This document shows positions 52,911 to 62,254 of a stretch of DNA of 64,000 nt, piece by piece. The position numbers and the translations under genes are program-made. Origin of the DNA: Aeromicrobium duanguangcaii (GTDB taxonomy: Bacteria > Actinomycetota > Actinomycetes > Propionibacteriales > Nocardioidaceae); the NCBI RefSeq assembly GCF_024508295.1, contig NZ_CP101990.1, positions 1,488,001 to 1,552,000 of the forward strand, written 5' to 3'. Position 1 is the stretch's first letter; every line of letters starts with the position of its first letter. The notes beneath the pieces were generated by a model. It was not told where the DNA came from, did no database searches, and saw only the letters and a list, made by a program, of their open reading frames with translations.

Positions 52911-54344
52911 GTGGATACAGCACTCGACCTCGCGCGGTGGCAGTTCGGCATCACGACCGTCTACCACTTCCTCTTCGTCCCGATGACGATCAGCATGGCG
53001 TTCCTCGTCGCGATCATGCAGACCGTCTGGTGGAGAACCGGCAACGAGCGGTGGCTCCGGCTCACCCGACTGTTCGGCAAGCTCTTCCTCATCAACTTCG
53101 CCATGGGCGTCGTGACCGGCATCGTGCAGGAGTTCCAGTTCGGCATGAACTGGAGCAGCTACTCACGCTTCGTCGGCGACATCTTCGGCGCCCCGCTCGC
53201 GATCGAGGGCCTGCTGGCCTTCTTCCTCGAGTCGACCTTCCTTGGCCTGTGGATCTTCGGCTGGGACCGGCTCAAGCCGGGGCTGCACCTCATGACCATC
53301 TGGATCGCCGCGATCGGCACCGCCCTGTCGGCCTACTTCATCCTGGCCGCCAACTCCTTCATGCAGAACCCCGTCGGGTTCACGATGAACGAGGAGCGGG
53401 GCCGCGCCGAGCTGACCGACTTCATGGCGGTCCTGACCAACAAGGTCACTCTGATCACCGTGCCGCACACCCTGTTCGCGGCCTTCATGGTCGGCGGCGG
53501 CTTCGTCGCGGCTGTCGCGATGTGGCACCTGCTGCGCCGCCCCGAGCAGGACGTCGAGGCCTTCCGCAGTGCCGCCAAGCTCGGTGCGGTCACCCTCCTG
53601 ATCGCCGGCATCGGCGTCGTCCTCACCGGCGACATCCAGGGCAAGATCATGACCGAGGTCCAGCCCATGAAGATGGCGGCCGCCGAGGCGCTCTACGAGG
53701 ACGCCGACTCGAACGCCCCCTTCTCGGTGTTCACCGTCGGCACGCTCGACGGCACCAAGCCGCTGTTCAGCATCGAGGTGCCGGGCCTGCTGTCGCAGCT
53801 GGCCACCGGCAGCTTCGACGGCGAGGTGCGCGGCATCAACTCCCTCAACGAGGAGTACGCCCAGAAGTACGCCGGCTCCGGCATCACGGACTTCGCCCCG
53901 AACATCCCCGTCACCTACTGGAGCTTCCGCCTGATGATGGGCCTGGGCTTCGCCGCGATGGCCGCCAGCGTCTGGATCCTCTGGGCGCTGCGCAAGGGCC
54001 GCGTCCCCATGCCGGGCGCCCGCTCGACGCGCTGGCTGCTGTGGACTGCGATCGTGCTCCCGCTGCTGCCGCTGTTCGCGAACTCGTTCGGCTGGATCTT
54101 CACCGAGATGGGCCGCCAGCCGTGGGTCGTGTTCGGCCTCATGCCCACCGAGGCGGGCGTCTCGCCGTCCGTCTCCTCCGCCCAGGTGTGGACGTCGATG
54201 ATCGGCTTCACGCTGCTCTACGGAGCGCTCGCCGTCGTGGAGGTCAAGCTGCTGCTGACCTTCATCGGCAAGGGCCTGCCCGAGGCGAACCCGCCCACGG
54301 GTCCCGACGACGACTCCGACGCCCCGCTGGCGTTCGCGTACTGA
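52911..54344 (+). CDS. cydA: Cytochrome bd ubiquinol oxidase subunit I
   Basis: A 477-residue subunit carrying haems b558, b595 and d. The N-terminus is LARWQFGITTVYHFLFVPMT, with the haem His in YHFLF. Nine or so membrane helices follow. The family signature GRQPWVVFG sits near residue 410. The quinol loop is short, as in actinobacteria. It reduces O2 at high affinity. GTG 52911 is chosen, with GGGATCAGT before it. It is the first gene of cydABDC. Confidence 0.95.
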   Translation: MDTALDLARWQFGITTVYHFLFVPMTISMAFLVAIMQTVWWRTGNERWLRLTRLFGKLFLINFAMGVVTGIVQEFQFGMNWSSYSRFVGDIFGAPLAIEGLLAFFLESTFLGLWIFGWDRLKPGLHLMTIWIAAIGTALSAYFILAANSFMQNPVGFTMNEERGRAELTDFMAVLTNKVTLITVPHTLFAAFMVGGGFVAAVAMWHLLRRPEQDVEAFRSAAKLGAVTLLIAGIGVVLTGDIQGKIMTEVQPMKMAAAEALYEDADSNAPFSVFTVGTLDGTKPLFSIEVPGLLSQLATGSFDGEVRGINSLNEEYAQKYAGSGITDFAPNIPVTYWSFRLMMGLGFAAMAASVWILWALRKGRVPMPGARSTRWLLWTAIVLPLLPLFANSFGWIFTEMGRQPWVVFGLMPTEAGVSPSVSSAQVWTSMIGFTLLYGALAVVEVKLLLTFIGKGLPEANPPTGPDDDSDAPLAFAY

Positions 54345-54354
54345 GGAGCACGAC

Positions 54355-55346
<992 letters not shown>

Positions 55347-55350
<4 letters not shown>

Positions 55351-56942
55351 AGCCTCTGGACCCCCGGCTGGTCCGCCGTTCGAGCACCGTCCGCACCCAC
55401 CTGGTGTGGTCGGTGCTCCTCGGCGCCCTGACGGGACTGCTGATCATCGGTGTCTCCTGGTGCATCGCGGAGGTCGTCGCGAGGCGCTTCGACGGCAACG
55501 AGGTGCTGCTGTTCCCGCTCGTCATCGCGGCCGCCTTCGGGCTGCGGGCGGCGATCGCCTGGGCACACGGTGTCGTCAGCGAGCGTGCCGCCATCCGGGT
55601 CAAGGCCGAGCTGCGGGCCGAGGTGGTCGACGACCTCCTCGACCCGCGGCGGGTCGGCCCTCGCCCCGAGAGCGGGCGTCTCGTGGCCCTGCTGGGTCCG
55701 GGCATGGACGCCTTCGACGGGTACGTCGGCCGGTTCCTGCCGCAGCTCGGGCTCGCCGCGATCGTGCCCGCCTCCGTCATCGCCGTGATCGCGTGGGTCG
55801 ATCCGCTGTCGGCCGTCATCATCGTGGTGACGCTGCCGTTGATCGGCCTGTTCATGTGGCTCGTCGGCGTGCTCACGCGCGACCGCGTCGAGCGCCGGTG
55901 GGCCGCCATGGAGCGCCTGGCGCGCCACTTCACCGACGTGCTCGACGGTCTCGTCGTGCTCAAGGTGTTCGGCCGGCGCCAGGAGCAGGGCATCCGCGAG
56001 GTCGGGGGCCGGCACCGCGTCGAGACGATGCGTGCCCTGCGCCTGGCCTTCCTGTCCTCCCTCGTCCTCGAGCTGATCTCGACGATCTCGGTCGCACTCG
56101 TGGCTGTCAGCGTCGGCCTGCGAGTCGTCGACGGGGGGCTGGAGCTGCGCGACGCGATGTTCGTGCTGCTGCTGGCGCCCGAGGCGTACCTGCCGGTGCG
56201 CCGGGTCGGGATGATGTTCCACGACAGCACCGAGGGCGCCACGGCGACCGCCGAGCTGCTGGACCTGCTCGACCACGACCGCCACCACGGCAGCGTCGCC
56301 CCGCCGGCCGCGCCCGCCCCGATCGTGGTGAGCGGCGCCCGGCTGACCCACCCCGGCCGCACGGCCGTGTCGCTGGCCGTGGACGACCTGCATGTCGCAC
56401 CGGGCGAGTTCGTCGCCGTCGTCGGGCCCTCCGGCGGCGGCAAGTCGACCCTGCTCGACGTGCTGCTGGGCTTCGAGCGCCTGGACGAAGGTGAGGTCAC
56501 CGTCGGCGGCACGTCGCTGGCCGACCTCGACGTCGCCGCCTGGCGCGAGTCCATCGCCTGGGTGCCCCAGACGCCTCACCTGGTCGGCGGCACGATCGCC
56601 GACAACGTCGCGCTCGGCCAGCCGGGCGCGGACCGCGCGGAGATCACCGCCGCCGCGCGGGACGCCGGCCTGGACCTCGACCTCGACCGGGTCGTCCGCG
56701 AGGGCACGACCGACCTGTCGGCGGGGGAGCGGCGACGTCTCGCCGTCGCCCGCGCCCTGCTGCGGGTCCGTCGGGGCGGTGCGTGGCTGGTCCTGCTGGA
56801 CGAGCCGACCGCCGGTCTCGATGCCCATCACGAGGCCCGGGTGCTCGACGCGCTGCGTGGCTCGGGCGGAACCGTCCTGGTGGTGACGCACCGGCCGGAG
56901 TCGGTGGCCGCCGCCGATCGCGTCGTGGAGGTCGCGTCATGA
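55347..56942 (+). CDS. cydD: Cysteine/glutathione exporter ATPase, CydD half
   Basis: A 531-residue ABC exporter half, made of an N-terminal six-helix domain (about 20-300) and a nucleotide-binding domain with Walker A VVGPSGGGKST, signature LSAGERRR, and Walker B LVLLDEPTAGLD. Its start overlaps cydB and its stop overlaps cydC, both by ATGA. CydDC exports reductant thiols needed to mature cytochrome bd. The start at 55347 is fixed by the overlap. Confidence 0.93.
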
Positions 56943-58567
56943 GTCGCACGTATCCCCGCCGGGCGCGCCTGGCGTATGGCGTCACGATGGGCATCGCCGC
57001 CCAGCTGGCGGCCGTCGGCCTGCTGCTGGCCTCGGCCTGGCTCATCGTCCGCGCCGCCGAGCAGCCGCCGGTCCTCTACCTCATGGTCGCGATCGTGTCG
57101 GTGCGCTTCTTCGGCATCTCGCGCTCCGTCCTGCGGTACGTCGAGCGGCTCGCGACCCATGACGTCGCGCTCGCCGACGCGGTCGAACAGCGCGTCACGA
57201 CGTATGTCGCCCTCGACCGCGCCGCCCCCGCCGGGCTCGGCGGCCTGCGCCGGGGTGATCTGGTCAGCCGGGTCGTCGCGGACGTCGCCCGGATGCAGGA
57301 CCGGCTGCTGCGACTGCGTGTGCCGTGGTGGGTCGGACTGGCCGCGACTCTCGTGGTCGTGGGGGTCGTCGGCCTCCTCGACGAACGTTCCGGCCTCGTC
57401 ATCCTCGCGGGCGTCGTCGTCTGCGCGATCGCCCTGCATCGCCTGGTGCCGCTGATCGGTGCCCGCCGTAGCGGCCGGGCCGAGGCCCAGGGCCGGCTGT
57501 CGGCCGAGGTCGCGGCCTCGGCGGTCGCCGCGCGCGAGCTGGTCGCGTTCGGCGCCGCTGGGGAGGCACGTGCCAAGGCATGGGCCGCCACGCGCGACGC
57601 CGAGTCCGCGCAGTCCGGAGGCGCGAGCGTCGCCGGCATGGGCTCGGCGATCGTCCTGGCCGTGGCCGGCCTGACCGTCGCCGTCCTCGCCGCGTGGTCG
57701 GCGGGCGTCGATCCGGTCGTCATCGGCGTGATCCTGCTGGCGCCCATCGCGCTCGTCGAGCCGTGGGACGGCTGGTCCGAGGCCGAGCGTCTCCGGCCCG
57801 AGATCGCCGCCGCGGCCCAGCGGCTGGCGGCGCTGGATGCCCTGCCGAACCCGGTCGTGGATCCGGAGCGACCCGCGCAGCTGCCCGAGGCGTACGACCT
57901 GGTCGTCGACGACGTCGTGGTCGGGTGGGACGGCCCGGTGACGACGCCGATCTCGTTCTGTGTGGGCGAGGGCGAGATCATCGCCGTCACGGGACCCAGC
58001 GGCGTCGGCAAGTCGACTCTCGCCTACGCCCTGGCGCGGCTGCTGCCGACCTGGCAGGGCGACATCGTGCTGGGCGGGGTCCCGACCCGTGACCTCACCG
58101 CGGCCGACGTGCGCCGCCGGGTGGGCTACCTCGGGCAGGACGACGCGATCTTTGACACCTCCGTCCGCGAGAACCTGCGGATCGCCGCGCCGGACGCCGA
58201 CGACGACCGGTTGCGCACCGCGCTGGCGTCCGCCGGGCTGCTCGATGCGGTCGACGCCATGCCGCAGGGGCTCGACACCCCGGTGGGCGAGCACGGCGGC
58301 CGTCTCTCCGGGGGAGAGCGCCAGCGCCTGTGCCTGGCGCGGCTGCTGCTGGCCGACCACCGGGTGCTGGTGCTGGACGAGCCGACCGAGCATCTCGACG
58401 CTCCGACGGCCGAGGCGCTGATGGACGACGTGATCGCGCTGGCCGGTCCGGGAGGTCGCAGTCTGGTCGTGATCACCCACAGCCCCAGCGTGCTGGCGCG
58501 CTTCGCATCGGTCGTGGACGTGCGACCCGCCGAGAGGCCCGTCGGAACCGCGGCGGTCCCTGTCTAG
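56939..58567 (+). CDS. cydC: Cysteine/glutathione exporter ATPase, CydC half
   Basis: A 542-residue ABC half-exporter. Six membrane helices lie in about residues 15-290, and the nucleotide-binding domain has Walker A VTGPSGVGKST, signature LSGGERQR and Walker B VLVLDEPTEHLD. It pairs with CydD as a heterodimer. Overlap with cydD fixes ATG 56939. It is the last gene of cydABDC; ftsY begins 9 bases later and may be partly co-transcribed. Confidence 0.93.
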   Translation: MSRTYPRRARLAYGVTMGIAAQLAAVGLLLASAWLIVRAAEQPPVLYLMVAIVSVRFFGISRSVLRYVERLATHDVALADAVEQRVTTYVALDRAAPAGLGGLRRGDLVSRVVADVARMQDRLLRLRVPWWVGLAATLVVVGVVGLLDERSGLVILAGVVVCAIALHRLVPLIGARRSGRAEAQGRLSAEVAASAVAARELVAFGAAGEARAKAWAATRDAESAQSGGASVAGMGSAIVLAVAGLTVAVLAAWSAGVDPVVIGVILLAPIALVEPWDGWSEAERLRPEIAAAAQRLAALDALPNPVVDPERPAQLPEAYDLVVDDVVVGWDGPVTTPISFCVGEGEIIAVTGPSGVGKSTLAYALARLLPTWQGDIVLGGVPTRDLTAADVRRRVGYLGQDDAIFDTSVRENLRIAAPDADDDRLRTALASAGLLDAVDAMPQGLDTPVGEHGGRLSGGERQRLCLARLLLADHRVLVLDEPTEHLDAPTAEALMDDVIALAGPGGRSLVVITHSPSVLARFASVVDVRPAERPVGTAAVPV

Positions 58568-58576
58568 GGTGGACCC

Positions 58577-59761
58577 GTGACCAACGAGAGCCTTGTCCTG
58601 CTTGTCGTCCTGATCGCCGCGGCCGTCGTCGTGCTCGGCGGTGGCATCGCCTATCTCGTCGCGCGCCGGCAGCGGGAGCTGCCCCCGCCGGACGTCATGG
58701 ACGAGCTGACCGAGCGCGAGATCGCTCATCCGGAGCTGCGCGAGGTCGACCTCGACGAGGTCGAGGAGCTCGAGGCCGGGGTCCTCGAGGAGGAGCCGGT
58801 CGCCGAGCCCGCACTGGCCACGCCCACGATCGAGCGTCCCGAGACCCCGCAGGGCCGGCTCGCGCGGCTGCGCTCGCGGCTCTCGCGCTCGCAGTCGAGC
58901 CTGGGTCGCGGTCTGCTGACCCTGCTCGGCGGTGGCGACCTGACCGAGGACCAGTGGGAGGAGATCGAGGACACCCTGCTGGCCGCAGACGTCGGCGTCG
59001 GCCCGACCACCGAGCTGGTCACGAACCTGCGCGCCCGGCTGGCCGCGGAGGGTGCCAAGGACCCCGCCCGCGCCAAGCAGGTGCTGCGTGAGGAGTTGCT
59101 CGGGCTGGTGGGTCCGTCACTCGACCGCACGCTGCACGCCACCGGGGACGACGACAAGCCCGGTGTCGTGCTGGTGGTCGGCGTCAACGGCACCGGCAAG
59201 ACCACGACCGTCGGCCGCCTCGCGCGTGTCCTGGTCGCCGAGGACCGCTCCGTGCTGCTCGGTGCCGCCGACACGTTCCGTGCCGCAGCCGCCGACCAGC
59301 TCGAGACCTGGGGCGGACGCGTCGGCGTGCCGGTCGTCCGCAGCCACGAGGGCGCCGATCCGGCCAGCGTCGGCTTCGAGACCGTGAAGCAGGGCATCTC
59401 CGACGGCGTCGACGTCGTCCTGGTCGACACGGCCGGCCGCCTGCACACCAAGTCCGGCCTGATGGACGAGCTGGGCAAGGTCAAGCGCGTCATCGAGAAG
59501 CAGGCCCCGGTCACCGAGGTGCTGCTCGTCATCGACGCCACCACGGGCCAGAACGGCCTCACGCAGGCGCGGGTGTTCGGTGAGGTCGTCGACGTCACCG
59601 GCATCGTCCTGACCAAGCTCGACGGCACCGCCAAGGGCGGCATCGTCATCGCCGTCCAGCGCGAGCTGGGCGTCCCGGTGAAGTTCGTCGGCTTGGGGGA
59701 GGGCCCCGACGATCTCGCTCCGTTCGAGCCGGAGGACTTCGTCGACGCCCTCCTCGACTAG
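58577..59761 (+). CDS. ftsY: Signal recognition particle receptor FtsY
   Basis: A 394-residue SRP receptor GTPase. An N-terminal membrane helix (LVLLVVLIAAAVVVLGGGIA) is followed by an acidic linker rich in Glu (EVDLDEVEELEAGVLEEE). The NG domain has G1 GVNGTGKTTT, a DTAGR motif, and TKLDGTAKGG. It recruits translating ribosomes to the membrane. An anchored N-terminus is common in actinobacteria. Its stop overlaps the convergent secreted-protein gene. Confidence 0.96.
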   Translation: MTNESLVLLVVLIAAAVVVLGGGIAYLVARRQRELPPPDVMDELTEREIAHPELREVDLDEVEELEAGVLEEEPVAEPALATPTIERPETPQGRLARLRSRLSRSQSSLGRGLLTLLGGGDLTEDQWEEIEDTLLAADVGVGPTTELVTNLRARLAAEGAKDPARAKQVLREELLGLVGPSLDRTLHATGDDDKPGVVLVVGVNGTGKTTTVGRLARVLVAEDRSVLLGAADTFRAAAADQLETWGGRVGVPVVRSHEGADPASVGFETVKQGISDGVDVVLVDTAGRLHTKSGLMDELGKVKRVIEKQAPVTEVLLVIDATTGQNGLTQARVFGEVVDVTGIVLTKLDGTAKGGIVIAVQRELGVPVKFVGLGEGPDDLAPFEPEDFVDALLD

Positions 59762-60426
59762 GCCCTGTTGCTGACGCAGAGCTTCGGAAAGGGAGCCGTG
59801 ACCTGGTCGGAGCGGTTGGTGCCGCGGTAGGCCACCATCTTGAACTCCGGCGAGAGGCAGACGGTCATCTTCTTCTTGTTCCCGCCGGAGACGCCCGGCG
59901 CGGACTTCACGAGATTCTTCCACTCGACCACCGAGCCGGACGCGCTCTGCTTGTAGGAGGCCGCCTTCCCGAAGTTCGACGACATGAAGGCGGTCGTGAA
60001 CTCCGAGCACGTGCGGGTGGCGGAGACGCCGATGCTCAGTGCCTTGCTCGTCGAGAGCGACGCCGAGAAGGACGGCGAGGTCTTGCACGACGAGTCGTAG
60101 TGGAACTGGCGCAGCGCCAGCTTGCTGACCTTCGCCGGCTTCGTCATCTTCTTGTCCGAGTAGACCTTCACCTTCAGCACGGGGCTGTGGAGCTTCGGCT
60201 GGCCGAAGCGGAAGCTCGTCGTCTTCCCGCTGCCGGTGGTCCAGGCGCGTGCCGTGATCTTGCCGGTCAACTCCAGCTTGAACCAGCGGTCCAGGTCCTT
60301 GGCATGCCATGTGTACGGCTGCACGTAGGACCAGGAGTAGTTCGTCTCCTTCGCCTCCGCGGGACGAGACAGCAGGGTGGAGGACAGCAGGACGGTGAAC
60401 AGGACGACGAAGACGCGTCTGAGCAT
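59758..60426 (-). CDS. Secreted hypothetical protein
   Basis: A 222-residue exported protein. The signal peptide MLRRVFVVLFTVLLSSTLLS ends at about AEA. The mature domain is basic, beta-rich and holds four cysteines (SSCKTS, RTCSEF, TVCLSP and KLCVSN) that can form two disulfides. Such proteins occur in actinobacteria with no known role. It is convergent with ftsY and divergent from amt. ATG 60426 is chosen because the signal begins there. Confidence 0.78.
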   Translation of the reverse strand: MLRRVFVVLFTVLLSSTLLSRPAEAKETNYSWSYVQPYTWHAKDLDRWFKLELTGKITARAWTTGSGKTTSFRFGQPKLHSPVLKVKVYSDKKMTKPAKVSKLALRQFHYDSSCKTSPSFSASLSTSKALSIGVSATRTCSEFTTAFMSSNFGKAASYKQSASGSVVEWKNLVKSAPGVSGGNKKKMTVCLSPEFKMVAYRGTNRSDQVTAPFPKLCVSNRA

Positions 60427-60531
60427 GTGGGACCCCGATCGATGTAACTCTGAGTTTGGTCCGTGAAACGTACTGAGGTTCCCGACGGGGTCGTCGGCAC
60501 GAAATGAAGAGTTAACAAAGCGCCGAGTTGT

Positions 60532-60547
60532 GTCACGCACACGAAAC
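60532..60547 (+). promoter_or_regulatory. GlnR-like binding site upstream of amt
   Basis: GTCAC-6-GAAAC matches one a/b half-site pair of the actinobacterial GlnR consensus (GTnAC-n6-GAAAC). It lies 46 bases upstream of the amt ATG. A second flanking pair is not evident, so binding may be weaker than on classic sites. Confidence 0.55.
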
Positions 60548-60593
60548 ACGAAGGGGCCGCTCCGCGAAATCCGACTTCGACACAGTGACCGTC

Positions 60594-61856
60594 ATGGATG
60601 GTTACTACGCCTGGATGCTCATGGCCACGGCCATGGTGCTCTTCATGACCGTGCCCGCGCTCGCCCTCTTCTACGGCGGCATGACCCGAGCCCGATCCGT
60701 GCTCAACATGATGATGATGTCCTACGCCGCCGTGGCGGTCGTGGGTCTCGTCTACGTGCTGTGGGGCTGGTCGATGGCGTTCGGCAGCAAGGACGTGGGC
60801 GGCTTCTTCGCCAGCCCCTTCGAGCTCTTCGGCCTCGACGGGGTCGAGGGAGGCGACTACATCTACGTCGCGTTCCAGATGACCTTCGCGATCATCACCG
60901 CCGCCCTCATCTCCGGCGCGATCGCCGACCGTGTGAAGTTCTCGGCCTGGCTGGTCTTCCTGCCGCTGTGGGTCACGTTCTCGTACTTCCCGATCGCCCA
61001 CATGGTCTGGACCGACACCGGCTTCATCCACGAGCACTTCCCGGCCCAGGACTACGCCGGCGGCACCGTGGTGCACATCAACGCGGGTCTCGCGGGCGGC
61101 ATCCTCGCCCTGATCATCGGCAAGCGCATCGGCTGGCCGCGTGAGCAGATGCGTCCGCACAACCTGCCGCTCACGATGATGGGCGCCGCCCTGCTGTGGT
61201 TCGGCTGGTACGGCTTCAACGTCGGCTCGATCGTCTTCCCGGACGACGCCAGCGACGCGGACAAGACCGCCCAGTTCATGACCGAGACTGGTATCACCTT
61301 CATGAACACGACCGTCGCCACCATGGCCGCGATCCTGGCCTGGCTGCTGGTCGAGAAGCTGCTGCACGGCAAGGCCACCTCGCTGGGCGCTGCCTCGGGC
61401 ATCGTCGCGGGACTCGTCGCGATCACCCCGGCGGCCGGCGCCGTCAGCATCGTCGGCGCCATCGCGATCGGCGCGATCTCCGGTGCGCTGTGCGCTTGGG
61501 CGGTCGGCCTCAAGTTCAAGTGGGGCCTCGACGACTCGCTCGACGTCGTGGGCGTCCACCTCGTCGGTGGCCTCGTCGGCACCCTGTTGATCGGCTTCCT
61601 GTCCACCTCGTCGGCCCCCGGCGGCATCGACGGCCTCTTCTACGGTGGCGGCTTCGACTCGCTCATCGACCAGACGATGGCCGTCGTCATCGCGGTCGTC
61701 TGGACGGGCGTCTTCACCACGCTCATCGCGCTCGGCATCGCCAGGACGATCGGCTGGCGCGTCGAGGACGAGGACGAGGTCACGAACGGGATCGACTTCG
61801 CCGAGCACGGTGAATCCGCCTACGACATCGCCGGGTCCTCCGGCACGATCCTCTGA
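60594..61856 (+). CDS. amt: Ammonium transporter
   Basis: A 420-residue Amt/Rh channel with 11 predicted helices. It opens MDGYYAWMLMATAMVLFMTV with FYGGMTRAR. Pore residues are visible: the first conserved His in GTVVHINAGLAGG, the second in VVGVHLVGGLVG, and FGWYGFNVGS. It conducts NH3/NH4+. The ATG at 60594 is favoured (a GTG nine bases upstream also works). It heads the amt-glnK-glnD operon, with a GlnR-like site upstream. Confidence 0.94.
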   Translation: MDGYYAWMLMATAMVLFMTVPALALFYGGMTRARSVLNMMMMSYAAVAVVGLVYVLWGWSMAFGSKDVGGFFASPFELFGLDGVEGGDYIYVAFQMTFAIITAALISGAIADRVKFSAWLVFLPLWVTFSYFPIAHMVWTDTGFIHEHFPAQDYAGGTVVHINAGLAGGILALIIGKRIGWPREQMRPHNLPLTMMGAALLWFGWYGFNVGSIVFPDDASDADKTAQFMTETGITFMNTTVATMAAILAWLLVEKLLHGKATSLGAASGIVAGLVAITPAAGAVSIVGAIAIGAISGALCAWAVGLKFKWGLDDSLDVVGVHLVGGLVGTLLIGFLSTSSAPGGIDGLFYGGGFDSLIDQTMAVVIAVVWTGVFTTLIALGIARTIGWRVEDEDEVTNGIDFAEHGESAYDIAGSSGTIL

Positions 61857-62213
<357 letters not shown>

Positions 62214-62254
62214 GCCCCGAGCTGGACCTGGCCCGTCGGGGCCGGGCCGAGGAG

